From: Bradyrhizobium sp. | GTDB taxonomy: Bacteria > Pseudomonadota > Alphaproteobacteria > Rhizobiales > Xanthobacteraceae | Length of the DNA: 64,000 nucleotides | Assembly: GCF_022844465.1 (NCBI RefSeq) | Contig: NZ_JALHLP010000001.1 | Location: forward strand, 930,001 to 994,000 | Direction of reading: 5' to 3' | Shown: positions 42,369-51,371 of the stretch, one piece after another | How positions within the stretch are numbered: the stretch's first letter is position 1 | Layout: each line of letters starts with the position of its first letter | The notes under the pieces: generated by a model | Told to the model about the DNA's origin: nothing | Databases searched by the model: none | The model's input: only the letters and a program-made list of their open reading frames with translations | Translations under genes and position numbers: made by a program

Positions 42369-43673
42369 ATGGCAGTGACCGATATCGCATCCCGGACCTA
42401 CAATCACGGCTGGCGGCTCGATCCGATCGTGCGCAGCCTGCTCGATACCGATTTTTACAAGCTTCTGATGCTGCAGATGATCCGCGAGTTCTATCCGGAT
42501 CAGCGCGTCACCTTTTCGGTGATCAACCGCACCAGGCATGTCCGCCTCGGCGAAATCATCGACGAGGCCGAGTTGCGCGCCCAGCTCGATCATGCCCGCA
42601 CCATCCGCTTTTCCAAGAAGGAGCTGATCTGGCTCGCCGGCAACACGTTCTACGGCAAGACCCAGATGTTCTCGCCGGACTTCATCCAGTGGCTTTCCGG
42701 CTTCCGCCTGCCCGAATATGAACTGCGCAAGGTCGACGGCCAGTATGAGCTGCACTTCCACGGCCCGTGGACGCACACCACGATGTGGGAGATCCCGGCG
42801 CTCGCCATTGTCAACGAGCTGCGCTCGCGCCAGGCGACCAAGGGCCAGGGGCGGTTCGTGCTCGACGTGCTCTATGCCCGCGCCAAGGCCAAGCTGTGGT
42901 CCAAGGTCGAGCGGCTGCGCAAGCTGGAGGGCTTGCGGCTGTCGGACTTCGGCACCCGCCGCCGCCATGGCTTTTTGTGGCAGCGCTGGTGCGTCGAAGC
43001 GGTCAAGGAGGGCCTCGGCGCCTCCTTCACCGGCACCTCCAACGTGCTGCTGGCGATGGACAATGATCTCGAAGCGATCGGCACCAACGCGCATGAACTG
43101 CCGATGGTCGCCGCCGCACTCGCCAATTCGGACGAGGAGCTGCGCTGGGCGCCGTACCGTATTCTCGACCAGTGGCGCCATACCTATGGCGGCAACCTGC
43201 TGATTGCCCTGCCCGACGCCTTCGGCACCAATTCGTTCCTGCGCGACGCACCGGACTGGGTCGCCGACTGGACCGGCTTTCGCCCCGACAGCGCGCCGCC
43301 GATCACCGCCGGCGAGGAAATCATCAAATGGTGGAAGCAGAAGGGGCGCGACCCGCGCGAGAAACTGCTGGTGTTCTCCGACGGCATGGACGTCGGTTCG
43401 ATCGAGGAGACCTATCGGCATTTTGCCGGCCGGGTGCGCATCTCCTTTGGCTGGGGCACCAACCTCACCAATGATTTCGTCGGCTGTGCGCCTGACGGCT
43501 CGGCCGATCTCGATCCGATCTCGCTGGTCTGCAAGGTGACGTCGGTCGATGGCCGCCCGGCGGTCAAGCTGTCGGACAATACCGAGAAGGCCACCGGCGA
43601 CCCCGCCGAGGTCGAGCGCTATTTGCGCGTGTTCGGCAATGCCGGGCGCGTCCGCACCGCCGTCCACGTCTGA
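42369..43673 (+). CDS. pncB: nicotinate phosphoribosyltransferase
   Basis: A 434-residue enzyme joining nicotinate and PRPP to nicotinate mononucleotide for NAD salvage. Conserved parts: [15 protein letters not shown] at the N-terminus, [40 protein letters not shown] and [11 protein letters not shown]. The ATG at 42369 gives the usual alphaproteobacterial length; a GTG nine bases earlier is possible. It lies 60 bases after nicB in the same direction, so salvage and degradation of the same compound are neighbours here. Confidence 0.93.
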   Translation: MAVTDIASRTYNHGWRLDPIVRSLLDTDFYKLLMLQMIREFYPDQRVTFSVINRTRHVRLGEIIDEAELRAQLDHARTIRFSKKELIWLAGNTFYGKTQMFSPDFIQWLSGFRLPEYELRKVDGQYELHFHGPWTHTTMWEIPALAIVNELRSRQATKGQGRFVLDVLYARAKAKLWSKVERLRKLEGLRLSDFGTRRRHGFLWQRWCVEAVKEGLGASFTGTSNVLLAMDNDLEAIGTNAHELPMVAAALANSDEELRWAPYRILDQWRHTYGGNLLIALPDAFGTNSFLRDAPDWVADWTGFRPDSAPPITAGEEIIKWWKQKGRDPREKLLVFSDGMDVGSIEETYRHFAGRVRISFGWGTNLTNDFVGCAPDGSADLDPISLVCKVTSVDGRPAVKLSDNTEKATGDPAEVERYLRVFGNAGRVRTAVHV

Positions 43674-43715
43674 GCATCCAGGTATCTGTCCGCGAACCGA
43701 CCTTATGAGCCCCGC

Positions 43716-45011
43716 ATGCCCGCACCCAAGCCGCCTGCCTTCGAAACCCTGAGCCTGCACGCGGGCCAGCGCCCCGATCCCGCAACCGGCGCCCGCGCGG
43801 TCCCGATCTACCAAACCACCTCCTACGTGTTCCAGGATTCCGACCACGCCGCCGCGCTGTTCAACCTGGAGCGCGCCGGCCACATCTACACCCGGATATC
43901 CAACCCGACGACGGCGGTGCTCGAGGAGCGGCTGGCGGCGCTGGAAGCCGGCGTTGGCGCGGTTTGCACCGCCAGCGGCATGGCCGCACTGCACCTGGCG
44001 ATCGCGACCCTGCTGAATGCCGGCGACCACATCGTCGCCTCCGCCTCGCTCTATGGCGGCACGATCAATCTGCTCGCCCACACGCTGCCGCGCTTCGGCA
44101 TCACCACCACCTTCGTCAAGCCCCGCGGGCTCGACGAATTCCGCGCAGCGATCAAGCCGAACACGCGGCTTGTGATCGGCGAGACCATCGGCAATCCCGG
44201 ACTTGAAGTGCTCGATATCCCCAAGGTCGCGCAGATCGCCCATGACGACGGGCTACCGCTGTTGATCGACAACACCTTTGCAACGCCGTTTCTCAGCCGC
44301 CCGATCGAGCTCGGCGCCGATATCGTGATGAATTCCACGACCAAATGGATCGGCGGTCATGGCATCGCGATCGGCGGCGTCATCGTCGATGGCGGCCGGT
44401 TCGATTGGCGCGGCTCCGGCAAATTCCCCCAGCTCACCGAGCCCTATGCCGGCTACCACGGCATCGTCTTCGACGAGCAGTTCGGCCCGGCTGCCTTCAT
44501 CATGCGCGCGCGCACCGAGGGCCTGCGGGACTTCGGCGCCTGCCTGTCGCCGACCAATGCGTTCCAGCTGCTGCAGGGCGTCGAGACGCTGGGCGTCCGC
44601 ATGGAACGCCACATGGCCAACACGCTCGAAGTGCTGCAGGCGCTGACCGCCAACAAGGCGGTCGATTGGGTGCTGCATCCCGCGCTGGAAAATCACCCCG
44701 ACCATGCGCTGGCCAGGACGCTGCTGCCGCGCGGCGCCGGATCGATCGTCTCCTTCGGCATCAAGGGCGGGCGCGCCGCCGGCAAGAAATTCATCGAGTC
44801 GCTGCGGATGATCAGCCACTTGGCCAATGTCGGCGACGCCAAGACGCTGGTGATCCATCCGGCCAGCACCACCCACCAGCAGATGGACGCGGCCCAGCTC
44901 AAGGCCGCCGGCATCGGCGAGGAACTGGTGCGGCTGTCGGTCGGCATCGAAACCGCAGCCGACATCATCGACGATCTCGGCCAGGCGCTTCGCACATCGC
45001 AGAGGGCTTGA
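43716..45011 (+). CDS. O-acetylhomoserine sulfhydrylase-type PLP enzyme
   Basis: A 431-residue Cys/Met-metabolism PLP enzyme. Key parts are VPIYQTTSYVFQD, YTRISNPTTAVLEERLA, ASGMAALHLAI, and the PLP lysine (about 210) in NSTTKWIGGHG. The length (over 420) and IGNPGLEVLDIP place it with O-acetylhomoserine aminocarboxypropyltransferases, which make homocysteine from O-acetylhomoserine and sulfide. It follows pncB by 42 bases and is three bases ahead of an alpha/beta hydrolase gene. It may be a housekeeping neighbour and not part of the nicotinate locus. Confidence 0.9.
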   Translation: MPAPKPPAFETLSLHAGQRPDPATGARAVPIYQTTSYVFQDSDHAAALFNLERAGHIYTRISNPTTAVLEERLAALEAGVGAVCTASGMAALHLAIATLLNAGDHIVASASLYGGTINLLAHTLPRFGITTTFVKPRGLDEFRAAIKPNTRLVIGETIGNPGLEVLDIPKVAQIAHDDGLPLLIDNTFATPFLSRPIELGADIVMNSTTKWIGGHGIAIGGVIVDGGRFDWRGSGKFPQLTEPYAGYHGIVFDEQFGPAAFIMRARTEGLRDFGACLSPTNAFQLLQGVETLGVRMERHMANTLEVLQALTANKAVDWVLHPALENHPDHALARTLLPRGAGSIVSFGIKGGRAAGKKFIESLRMISHLANVGDAKTLVIHPASTTHQQMDAAQLKAAGIGEELVRLSVGIETAADIIDDLGQALRTSQRA

Positions 45012-45014
45012 GCC

Positions 45015-45794
45015 ATGCAACTGTCCGTCAATGGCGTTGATACCTTCGTTGCGACCGGCGGCCGCCCGTTCGATTCCTCGCTGCCTGCGGTCGTGATGCT
45101 GCATGGCGCGGGCTTCGATCATTCGACCTGGGCGCTGCACAGCCGCTGGTTCGCCCATCACGGCTATTCGGTGCTTGCGCCCGATCTGCCCGGACACGGC
45201 CGTTCTTCCGGCGCGCCGCTTCCGACCATCGCCGAGATGGCCGACTGGACCGCAGCCCTGCTCGACGCTGCCGGCGCGCCCAAGGCCAGGCTGATCGGTC
45301 ACTCCATGGGCTCGCTGATCGCGCTCGAGACGTCGGCGCGGCATCCTGAAAAAGTCTCCGGCCTCAGCCTGATCGGCACCGCCGCCACGATGACGGTGGG
45401 GCCTGACCTGCTCAAGGCCGCGGAAGCCAACAGTCCCGACGCCATCGACATGGTCTCGATCTGGGGCCTCGGCTTCAAGGCCGAACTCGGCAGCAGCCTC
45501 GCGCCGGGACTGTGGATGCACCAGGGCGCGCAGCGCGTGTTGCAGCAGACGCGCCCCGGCGTGCTCTACAACGATCTCAACGCCTGCAACGAATATCAGA
45601 ACGCGCTCGCCGCCGCCGCGCAGGTCAAGGTGCCCGCGACCTTCATCCTCGGCGAGCGCGACATGATGACGCCCGCCAAGGCCGGCAAGACGCTGGCGGC
45701 GGCGACGCCGAACGCCCGAATCGTGGTGCTGCCGGGCGCCGGCCACATGATGATGGCCGAAGCGCCGGACGAACTGCTGGCGGCGCTGCGGTAG
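45015..45794 (+). CDS. alpha/beta hydrolase
   Basis: A 259-residue alpha/beta hydrolase. The nucleophile elbow GHSMGS puts Ser97 in the active site; HGAGFDHSTW forms the oxyanion region, and the catalytic Asp and His are near GERDMMTPAK and GAGHMMM. It begins 3 bases after the preceding gene, so it is translated from the same mRNA. Ester, thioester or C-C hydrolase activity cannot be separated from sequence alone. Confidence 0.9.
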   Translation: MQLSVNGVDTFVATGGRPFDSSLPAVVMLHGAGFDHSTWALHSRWFAHHGYSVLAPDLPGHGRSSGAPLPTIAEMADWTAALLDAAGAPKARLIGHSMGSLIALETSARHPEKVSGLSLIGTAATMTVGPDLLKAAEANSPDAIDMVSIWGLGFKAELGSSLAPGLWMHQGAQRVLQQTRPGVLYNDLNACNEYQNALAAAAQVKVPATFILGERDMMTPAKAGKTLAAATPNARIVVLPGAGHMMMAEAPDELLAALR

Positions 45795-45839
45795 AATCTT
45801 CGCGGCTCCTCACCATGGGGAGATTGAGCATCGGCATGC

Positions 45840-46289
45840 CTACGGCGCCCTTCGCAGCGTCGCCGGCCGCGCCTTGACGGGATCGAGCAGCGACCAGTCG
45901 CCCTCCGCCAGCGTGTAGCCTTTCGGGAACGGGGCGCGCAGTTCGAGCCCGAGCGAGCGCAGCACGCGGTCGTCACGATAGTAGCATTGCAACACCACGC
46001 GAACGAGCGTCTGCGCCGCAGCACCGCCGCCGGCGCGGAACTCCTTCGCTACCGCATCGCGTTTGGCCGTATCGAGCGCGGCCAGCGGCTTGCCGGCAAG
46101 GCGCGCGAGATGATCGAGCGCCTGCGCCACCATCGCAGTGTCGCGGCCGAGCGTCGCCAGCATGTCGGACTGGATCGCGGGGTCGTCGGCGCCGGGCACC
46201 TTGTATTCCTCGCTGGCGGGAATGATCATCGCGGCGACGGTGCGGAGATCGTCGCGCTGGGCCGGGGTCAGTTCGTTTGTTGCGGGCAT
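45840..46289 (-). CDS. gluconate 2-dehydrogenase subunit 3-like small protein
   Basis: A 149-residue protein whose start, LTPAQRDDLRTVAAMIIPASEE, followed by PGADDPAI, resembles the subunit 3 family (PF13618) that accompanies GMC-type dehydrogenases. No signal peptide is evident, unlike many relatives that carry the Tat signal for the complex. It lies 7 bases after the GMC oxidoreductase gene on the same strand, so it probably forms a complex with it or assists its maturation. Assignment is by resemblance and position. Confidence 0.75.
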   Translation of the reverse strand: MPATNELTPAQRDDLRTVAAMIIPASEEYKVPGADDPAIQSDMLATLGRDTAMVAQALDHLARLAGKPLAALDTAKRDAVAKEFRAGGGAAAQTLVRVVLQCYYRDDRVLRSLGLELRAPFPKGYTLAEGDWSLLDPVKARPATLRRAP

Positions 46290-46296
46290 GGCGCTC

Positions 46297-47901
46297 TCAG
46301 TCGAAAAGGTTGGCGAGGCGTTGCTTGATCTGGTCGGCGATGTAGAGCGCGACCGCCTGGATGGTCGAGGTCGGGTTCACGCCGCCCGAGGTGACGAACA
46401 CGCTGCCGTCGACGATGAAGAGGTTCTTCACGTCGTGCGCTCGACCCCATTCGTTGACCACCGAGCGCGCGGGATCGGTGCCCATCCGCGCAGTGCCGAG
46501 CAGATGCCAGCCGCCCCAGGGAATCGGGTTGTTGGTGCAGATGTCGGTCGCGCCGGCGGCTTCGAGAATCTCGCGGCCGCGCGCCAATCCATGCTCCATC
46601 ATCTTCCGGCTGTTCTCGCTGATGGTGTAATCGATCTTCGGCGCGGGAATGCCGTGGCCGTCCTTCAGCACGGGATCGAGCGTGACGCGGTTGTGCTCCT
46701 CGGGCAGATCTTCGCAGATCGCGGAGACGCCGAGGCGGTGGCCGTTGAGCTTGCGAAAGACGCGGTGATGGTCCGCGCCCCACGGCAGAATGCCCTTCTG
46801 CTCGCTGGCGACGGCTTCGAACACCGGCCCCGCGCCGCGGCCGAACTGGATGCCGTAGCCGCGGACGAAGCCGCGCGATAAATCCGTTTCGTAGAACTCC
46901 TTGCTCCAAAGGCAGGTCGGCGGCGCGCGATTGGAGTCGGTCGGCTCCTTCACGAAGCCATAGACTTGCGCATAGGGGTGGAACATCAGGTTCTTGCCGA
47001 CCAGGCCGGACGAATTGGCCAATCCATTCGGGAAACGGCCGGAGACCGAGTTCAAGAGCAGCCGCGGCGTACCGACGCCGTTGCAGGCGATGATGACGAC
47101 TTCGGCCGGCTGGAATTGCTCGACGCCGTCCTTGTCGTAATAGACGACGCCCGAGGCCATGCCATGTTCGTTGGTCAGGATCTCCCGCACCCGGCAATGG
47201 GTCTTGAGCTCGACGCCGGCGCGAATGGCGTGCGGCCAATAGGTGATGTCGGTGGACGCTTTCGCCCCTTGCGCGCAGGCCGGCGTGCAATGGCCGAGAT
47301 TGATGCAGCGCGCCCGGCCCTCGTAATCCGTCGTCGCGACCGTGGTGTCCGACGGCCACCAGTGCCAGCCGAGCTTGTTCATGGCCTTGCCGATCAGCGG
47401 GCCGGAAAGTCCAAGCGGCTGCGGCGGCATCGGCGGATGGGTCAGCGGCGAGCGCGGATCGTCGGACAGGCCGGAGACGCCCATCATGCGGTCGTTCTCC
47501 TCGAAGAACGGCGTGAGCGCGTCGTAATCGATCGGCCAGTCGTCGGCGACGCCGTCGAGCGTCCTGACCTTGAAGTCACTTGGATGAAGCCGCGGCCAAT
47601 GCGCGGTGTACATCACCGTCGAACCGCCGACGGCGTTGAAGTTCACGACCTTGATCGGTGAGTTGTCGTCGTTGATCGGATAGTCCTCGGGCCGGCCGCG
47701 GACGTTCGGGCTGGTCGACCACTCGCCGTAGAACTTCGCCTCCCAGTCGCGGCCGGTGCTGGGATATTCCGCCTGGTTCATCCAGCCGCCCTGGTCGAGG
47801 CAGAGGATGTGCATTTTGGTGTCGGCCAAGCTCCAGGCCACCGCCGCGCCGGACGCGCCGGCGCCGATGATCAGGACGTCAACGGGGTCGTGTGTGTTCA
47901 T
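46297..47901 (-). CDS. GMC family oxidoreductase
   Basis: A 534-residue flavoprotein with FAD motif GAGASGAAVA at about 13-22, the FAD loop FNAVGGSTVMYTAHWPR, and the C-terminal catalytic pair in GWHLLGTARMG and GGVNPTSTIQA. It oxidises an alcohol or sugar, probably passing electrons to a quinone or cytochrome, as its small partner suggests. It lies between the P450 gene and the small-subunit gene on one strand. An alcohol made by the P450 is a plausible substrate; this is inference. Confidence 0.9.
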   Translation of the reverse strand: MNTHDPVDVLIIGAGASGAAVAWSLADTKMHILCLDQGGWMNQAEYPSTGRDWEAKFYGEWSTSPNVRGRPEDYPINDDNSPIKVVNFNAVGGSTVMYTAHWPRLHPSDFKVRTLDGVADDWPIDYDALTPFFEENDRMMGVSGLSDDPRSPLTHPPMPPQPLGLSGPLIGKAMNKLGWHWWPSDTTVATTDYEGRARCINLGHCTPACAQGAKASTDITYWPHAIRAGVELKTHCRVREILTNEHGMASGVVYYDKDGVEQFQPAEVVIIACNGVGTPRLLLNSVSGRFPNGLANSSGLVGKNLMFHPYAQVYGFVKEPTDSNRAPPTCLWSKEFYETDLSRGFVRGYGIQFGRGAGPVFEAVASEQKGILPWGADHHRVFRKLNGHRLGVSAICEDLPEEHNRVTLDPVLKDGHGIPAPKIDYTISENSRKMMEHGLARGREILEAAGATDICTNNPIPWGGWHLLGTARMGTDPARSVVNEWGRAHDVKNLFIVDGSVFVTSGGVNPTSTIQAVALYIADQIKQRLANLFD

Positions 47902-47915
47902 TCCTGTTCCTTGTT

Positions 47916-47996
47916 GTCATTCCGGGATGGTGCGTTAGCACCAGACCCGGAATCTCGAGGTTCCGGGTTCGATGCTTCGCATCGCCCCGGAACGAC
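47916..47996. repeat. intergenic palindromic repeat, family A copy 2
   Basis: Begins GTCATTCCGGGATGG and ends in the right-hand half GATGCTTCGCATCGCCCCGGAACGAC, which is shared almost base for base with copy 3. It lies in the 105-base gap between the P450 and GMC genes. Confidence 0.75.
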
Positions 47997-48006
47997 GATG
48001 GTGTTG

Positions 48007-49233
48007 CTATCCCACAATCCTTACCGGCAGCGTGCGGATGCCGCGGATGAAGTTCGAGTAGAGCCGCTGCGGCGGGCCTGTCAGTTCGAAGCGAAGGTCG
48101 CGGTTCAACAGCTCCTCCCAAAGAATTCGGATCTGCTGTTCGGCGAGGCGATCGCCGACGCAGCGGTGGATGCCGGCGCCGAAGGCGAGATGCTGGCGTG
48201 GCCGGGCGCGGTCGATGATGAACTCATCGGCGCGGTCGATCTTGCCCTCGTCGCGGTTGCCGGAGATGTACCACATCACCACCTTGTCGCCCCGGGCGAT
48301 CCGGCGGCCGGCAAGTTCGACATCGTGGCGCGCGGTGCGGCGCATGTGCAGCACCGGCGTGTGATAGCGGATGGTCTCGGATACGAGGTTCGGGATCAGC
48401 TCGCGCCGCCTTCGCACCAGTTCGAACTGCTCGGGATTTTCAACCAGCGCCATCAGCCCGCCGCTCATGGAATTCCGCGTGGTGTCATTGCCGCCGACGA
48501 TCAGGAGCGCCATGGTGCCGATGAATTCGCGGGCCTGCAGGTTGCGCGTCGCCTCGGAATGCGACAGCATCGAGATCAGGTCGAAGGCCGGCGGCGCCGC
48601 GGCGCGCGCATCCCACAATCTGCGGAAATATTCACCCATCGCGGTCAGCTCGGAAACGCGCTCGGCTTGCGAACGCACTACCGCGTCCGGCGAATCGACA
48701 TTGGCGATCGCGACGTCCGACCACCAGGTCAACTTCATGCGATCTTCCCAGGGGAAATCGAACAGGGTCGCCAGCATCATGTTCGTAAGGTCTGTCGAGA
48801 CCCGCGCCGCCCAGTCGAACGTCTCGTCGCGCGGCAGCGCATCCAGCACATCGCACGTCCGCTTGCGGATCAGCGGCTCGAAATTGGCGAGGTTGGACGG
48901 CGACACGATCGGCGCGACGGTACGCCGGTGCGCGGTGTGGCCCGGCGGGTCCATGCGAATGAAATTGGCGAAATCCTGGCCCAGCGGCTGGTCGGTGATC
49001 TGGATGCCGCCAAGCTCCGAGGTTGACGAATAGTTCTCATGATCGAGTTCGACGGCGAAGATGTCGTCGTAGCGCGTCACCGACCAATACGGCCCGAACG
49101 GCGAGCTCTCGCAATAATGCACGGGGTCGTCGCGGCGCAGTTGCGCAAACAGCGGCCGCCAGGAATCGTCCTGGTACAGGCGGGGATCGCTGACGTCGAT
49201 CGAGGGCAGCTTGCGCTGCAGCGCCCGGGCCAT
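48007..49233 (-). CDS. cytochrome P450
   Basis: A 408-residue soluble bacterial P450. The I-helix oxygen-activation motif is GGNDTTRNS, the K-helix ExxR is ETIR, and the haem loop FGAGIHRCVGD carries the thiolate ligand Cys358. It inserts oxygen into an organic substrate with electrons from ferredoxin, but no ferredoxin gene is adjacent. ATG 49233 follows AGGAGGGGAGG. It is divergent from a Baeyer-Villiger monooxygenase gene 147 bases away and upstream of the GMC oxidoreductase gene. Substrate unknown; a terpenoid or alicyclic compound would fit the partner enzymes. Confidence 0.92.
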   Translation of the reverse strand: MARALQRKLPSIDVSDPRLYQDDSWRPLFAQLRRDDPVHYCESSPFGPYWSVTRYDDIFAVELDHENYSSTSELGGIQITDQPLGQDFANFIRMDPPGHTAHRRTVAPIVSPSNLANFEPLIRKRTCDVLDALPRDETFDWAARVSTDLTNMMLATLFDFPWEDRMKLTWWSDVAIANVDSPDAVVRSQAERVSELTAMGEYFRRLWDARAAAPPAFDLISMLSHSEATRNLQAREFIGTMALLIVGGNDTTRNSMSGGLMALVENPEQFELVRRRRELIPNLVSETIRYHTPVLHMRRTARHDVELAGRRIARGDKVVMWYISGNRDEGKIDRADEFIIDRARPRQHLAFGAGIHRCVGDRLAEQQIRILWEELLNRDLRFELTGPPQRLYSNFIRGIRTLPVRIVG

Positions 49234-49380
49234 CGCTTGCCTCCCCTCCTGCCGCCGCCGCTTGACCGGCGATCCTGGCACCAACGATAGGATCAGATGC
49301 GGCCGCGAGTAAAGCCGACGGAAGCCGGCTGGCGGCAAACCTGCAACCCTGCCACGCGTCGATGCAGGGTTTGTCCAGGG

Positions 49381-51027
49381 GTGTCCAACCGGGTAGCTTT
49401 GCGCCAAACCACAGCCAGGGGAGCGACGCCTATTTCGGACTATGACGCCATCATCATCGGCGCCGGCATGTCGGGCCTGTATCAATTGTACCGGCTGCGC
49501 GAACAGGGTTTGCGCGTGCGGGCCTTCGAGGCCGGCACCGACGTCGGCGGCACCTGGTACTGGAACCGCTATCCCGGCGCGCGCTTCGACTCCGAGAGCT
49601 ATTCCTACGGCTACTCGTTTTCGAAGGAATTGCTGGCGGAATGGGAGTGGTCGGAGCACTTCGCCGGGCAGCCGGAAACGCTGCGCTACCTCAACCATGT
49701 CGCCGACAAGTTCGACCTGCGCCGCGACATCCAGTTTCGCAGCCGGGTCGCGGCGGCCGTGTACGCGGACGATGCGCGAAGCTGGAGCATCACGCTCGAG
49801 GACGGCAGCTGCTTCAGTTCGCGTTTCCTGATTACCGCGATCGGCCCGCTCTCGACGCCGACGCTGCCGCGGATCGAGGGACGCGACGATTTCAGGGGCC
49901 AGGCCTTTCACACCGCGCAATGGCCGAAGGAGCCGGTGGATTTCAGCGGCAAGCGCGTCGCCGTGATCGGCACCGGCGCCACCGGCGTGCAGACCATCCA
50001 GACCATTGCCGGCTCGGTCGGCCATCTCACCGTATTCCAGCGCACGCCGAACTGGTGCGCGCCGCTGCACAACGGCAAGATCGACGCCGAGACGCAAGCC
50101 AGGATCAAGGCCGGCTATCCCGAGATATTCGCCCGCTGCCAGGAGACCTTCGCCTGCTTCCTGCATACGCCGGACCCACGCGGCGCGTTCGAGGTTTCCG
50201 ACGAAGAGCGCGAGGCATTTTACGAGAAACTTTATGGCGAGCGCGGCTTCGGCATCTGGCAGGGCAACTTCCGCGACATACTGACCGACCGCAGGGCCAA
50301 CGCCACCATCTCCGATTTCGTCGCGCGCAAGATCCGCGCACGGGTGAAGGACCCGGAAGTCGCGGAAAAGCTGATCCCGAGGAATCACGGCTTCGGCACC
50401 CGCCGGCTGCCGCTCGAGACTTTCTATTACGAGGTCTATAACCGCGACAATGTCGAACTGGTCGACATCACGGAAACGCCGATCGAGCGGATCACGCCCG
50501 GGGGCATCAGGACCAGCGCGAAGGACTATGAATTCGACATCATCATCTACGCCACCGGCTTCGACGCCATCACCGGCAGTTTCGACAGGATCGATATTCG
50601 CGGCGCCGGCGGGGCGCGGCTGAAGGACAAGTGGAAACGCGGCCCGGAAACCTATCTCGGCATCATGGTGCATGAGTTTCCCAACATGCTGATGCTGATG
50701 GGACCGCACACCGCGCTCGGCAACATTCCGCGCAGCATCGAGTACAGCGTCGACTGGGTTACCGGGCTGATTCGATTTGCGCAGGAGAACAAGCTGACGC
50801 GGCTGGAGGCCACGCCCGACGGGGTCAAGTCCTGGACCGATCACGTCAGGGCGCTCGGCGAGGGCATGCTGTCCAACGAGGTCAACTCCTGGATGACCGG
50901 CATCAATTCCAACGTCGAGGGCAAGCAGACCCGCATCGTCGCCCGCTACAGCGGCAGCGCCCCGGCCTACCGCGCGCGCTGCGACGAGGTCGCGGCGAAC
51001 GGGTATGAAGAGTTGCGGCTGGGGTAG
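49381..51027 (+). CDS. class B flavin monooxygenase (cyclohexanone monooxygenase-like)
   Basis: About 548 residues. It has the FAD motif [24 protein letters not shown], the Baeyer-Villiger fingerprint FRGQAFHTAQWP, and the NADPH motif GTGATGVQ. It should convert a ketone to an ester or lactone. The start is unclear: family members begin right at the DYDA segment, where the only in-frame option is ATT 49432, preceded by AGGGGAG at good distance; GTG 49381 is the nearest conventional start and is used here. Together with the P450 and GMC enzyme it could degrade an alicyclic compound. Confidence 0.87.
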   Translation: MSNRVALRQTTARGATPISDYDAIIIGAGMSGLYQLYRLREQGLRVRAFEAGTDVGGTWYWNRYPGARFDSESYSYGYSFSKELLAEWEWSEHFAGQPETLRYLNHVADKFDLRRDIQFRSRVAAAVYADDARSWSITLEDGSCFSSRFLITAIGPLSTPTLPRIEGRDDFRGQAFHTAQWPKEPVDFSGKRVAVIGTGATGVQTIQTIAGSVGHLTVFQRTPNWCAPLHNGKIDAETQARIKAGYPEIFARCQETFACFLHTPDPRGAFEVSDEEREAFYEKLYGERGFGIWQGNFRDILTDRRANATISDFVARKIRARVKDPEVAEKLIPRNHGFGTRRLPLETFYYEVYNRDNVELVDITETPIERITPGGIRTSAKDYEFDIIIYATGFDAITGSFDRIDIRGAGGARLKDKWKRGPETYLGIMVHEFPNMLMLMGPHTALGNIPRSIEYSVDWVTGLIRFAQENKLTRLEATPDGVKSWTDHVRALGEGMLSNEVNSWMTGINSNVEGKQTRIVARYSGSAPAYRARCDEVAANGYEELRLG

Positions 51028-51061
51028 CATTGTCACGCACGGACTTTCCTCCCCAACGACT

Positions 51062-51162
51062 GTCATACCCCGCGCATGCGGGGTATCCAGTACGCCGCGG
51101 CATATCGGTTCGATCACTACCGTCTCTGGAATACTGGATCACCCGCTTTCACGGGTGATGAC
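51062..51162. repeat. intergenic palindromic repeat, family B copy 1
   Basis: Begins GTCATACCCCGCGCATGCGG and ends with TACTGGATCACCCGC, then ACGGGTGATGAC. The same layout recurs at 63895-63994, with the first 30 bases nearly identical. Confidence 0.75.
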
Positions 51163-51260
51163 GACGGAACGGGGGCTGACGACTGAATATGCGTTCGCGA
51201 TCTCGCGGCATGTCTTGCCCGAGGTTTGCTGTCGTTCCTCTGCCCCCTTCAATGAAGAGG

Positions 51261-51371
51261 GCGCAGGGAAGACCGGGTGCGCGCTGCACCCGCGGTCTCG
51301 TGTGCATGTGCACTAGAAAATGCGCACACGAGCATACAGGTCCAGCGGAGAGCATCCGGCCTTCCCTGCGC
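51261..51371. repeat. long nested inverted repeat, possible structured RNA or cruciform
   Basis: Outer arms 51261-51276 and 51356-51371 pair at 15 of 16 positions (GCGCAGGGAAGACCGG against CCGGCCTTCCCTGCGC). Inner arms 51297-51305 and 51324-51332 (CTCGTGTGC and GCACACGAG) pair perfectly with an 18-base loop. No promoter or terminator was recognised, so it may be mobile-element debris or a noncoding RNA. Confidence 0.5.

Noticed and set aside
39930..44243. Minus-strand open frame of 1437 codons antisense to nicB, pncB and part of the sulfhydrylase gene
   Set aside because: It mirrors strong genes in a GC-rich genome, has Arg/Asp/Gly-rich low-complexity composition, no family motif and no ribosome site. 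It is a shadow frame.
49234..51117. Minus-strand extension of the P450 frame by about 600 codons
   Set aside because: It is antisense to the Baeyer-Villiger monooxygenase gene; the P450 has its own ATG with a strong ribosome site at 49233.
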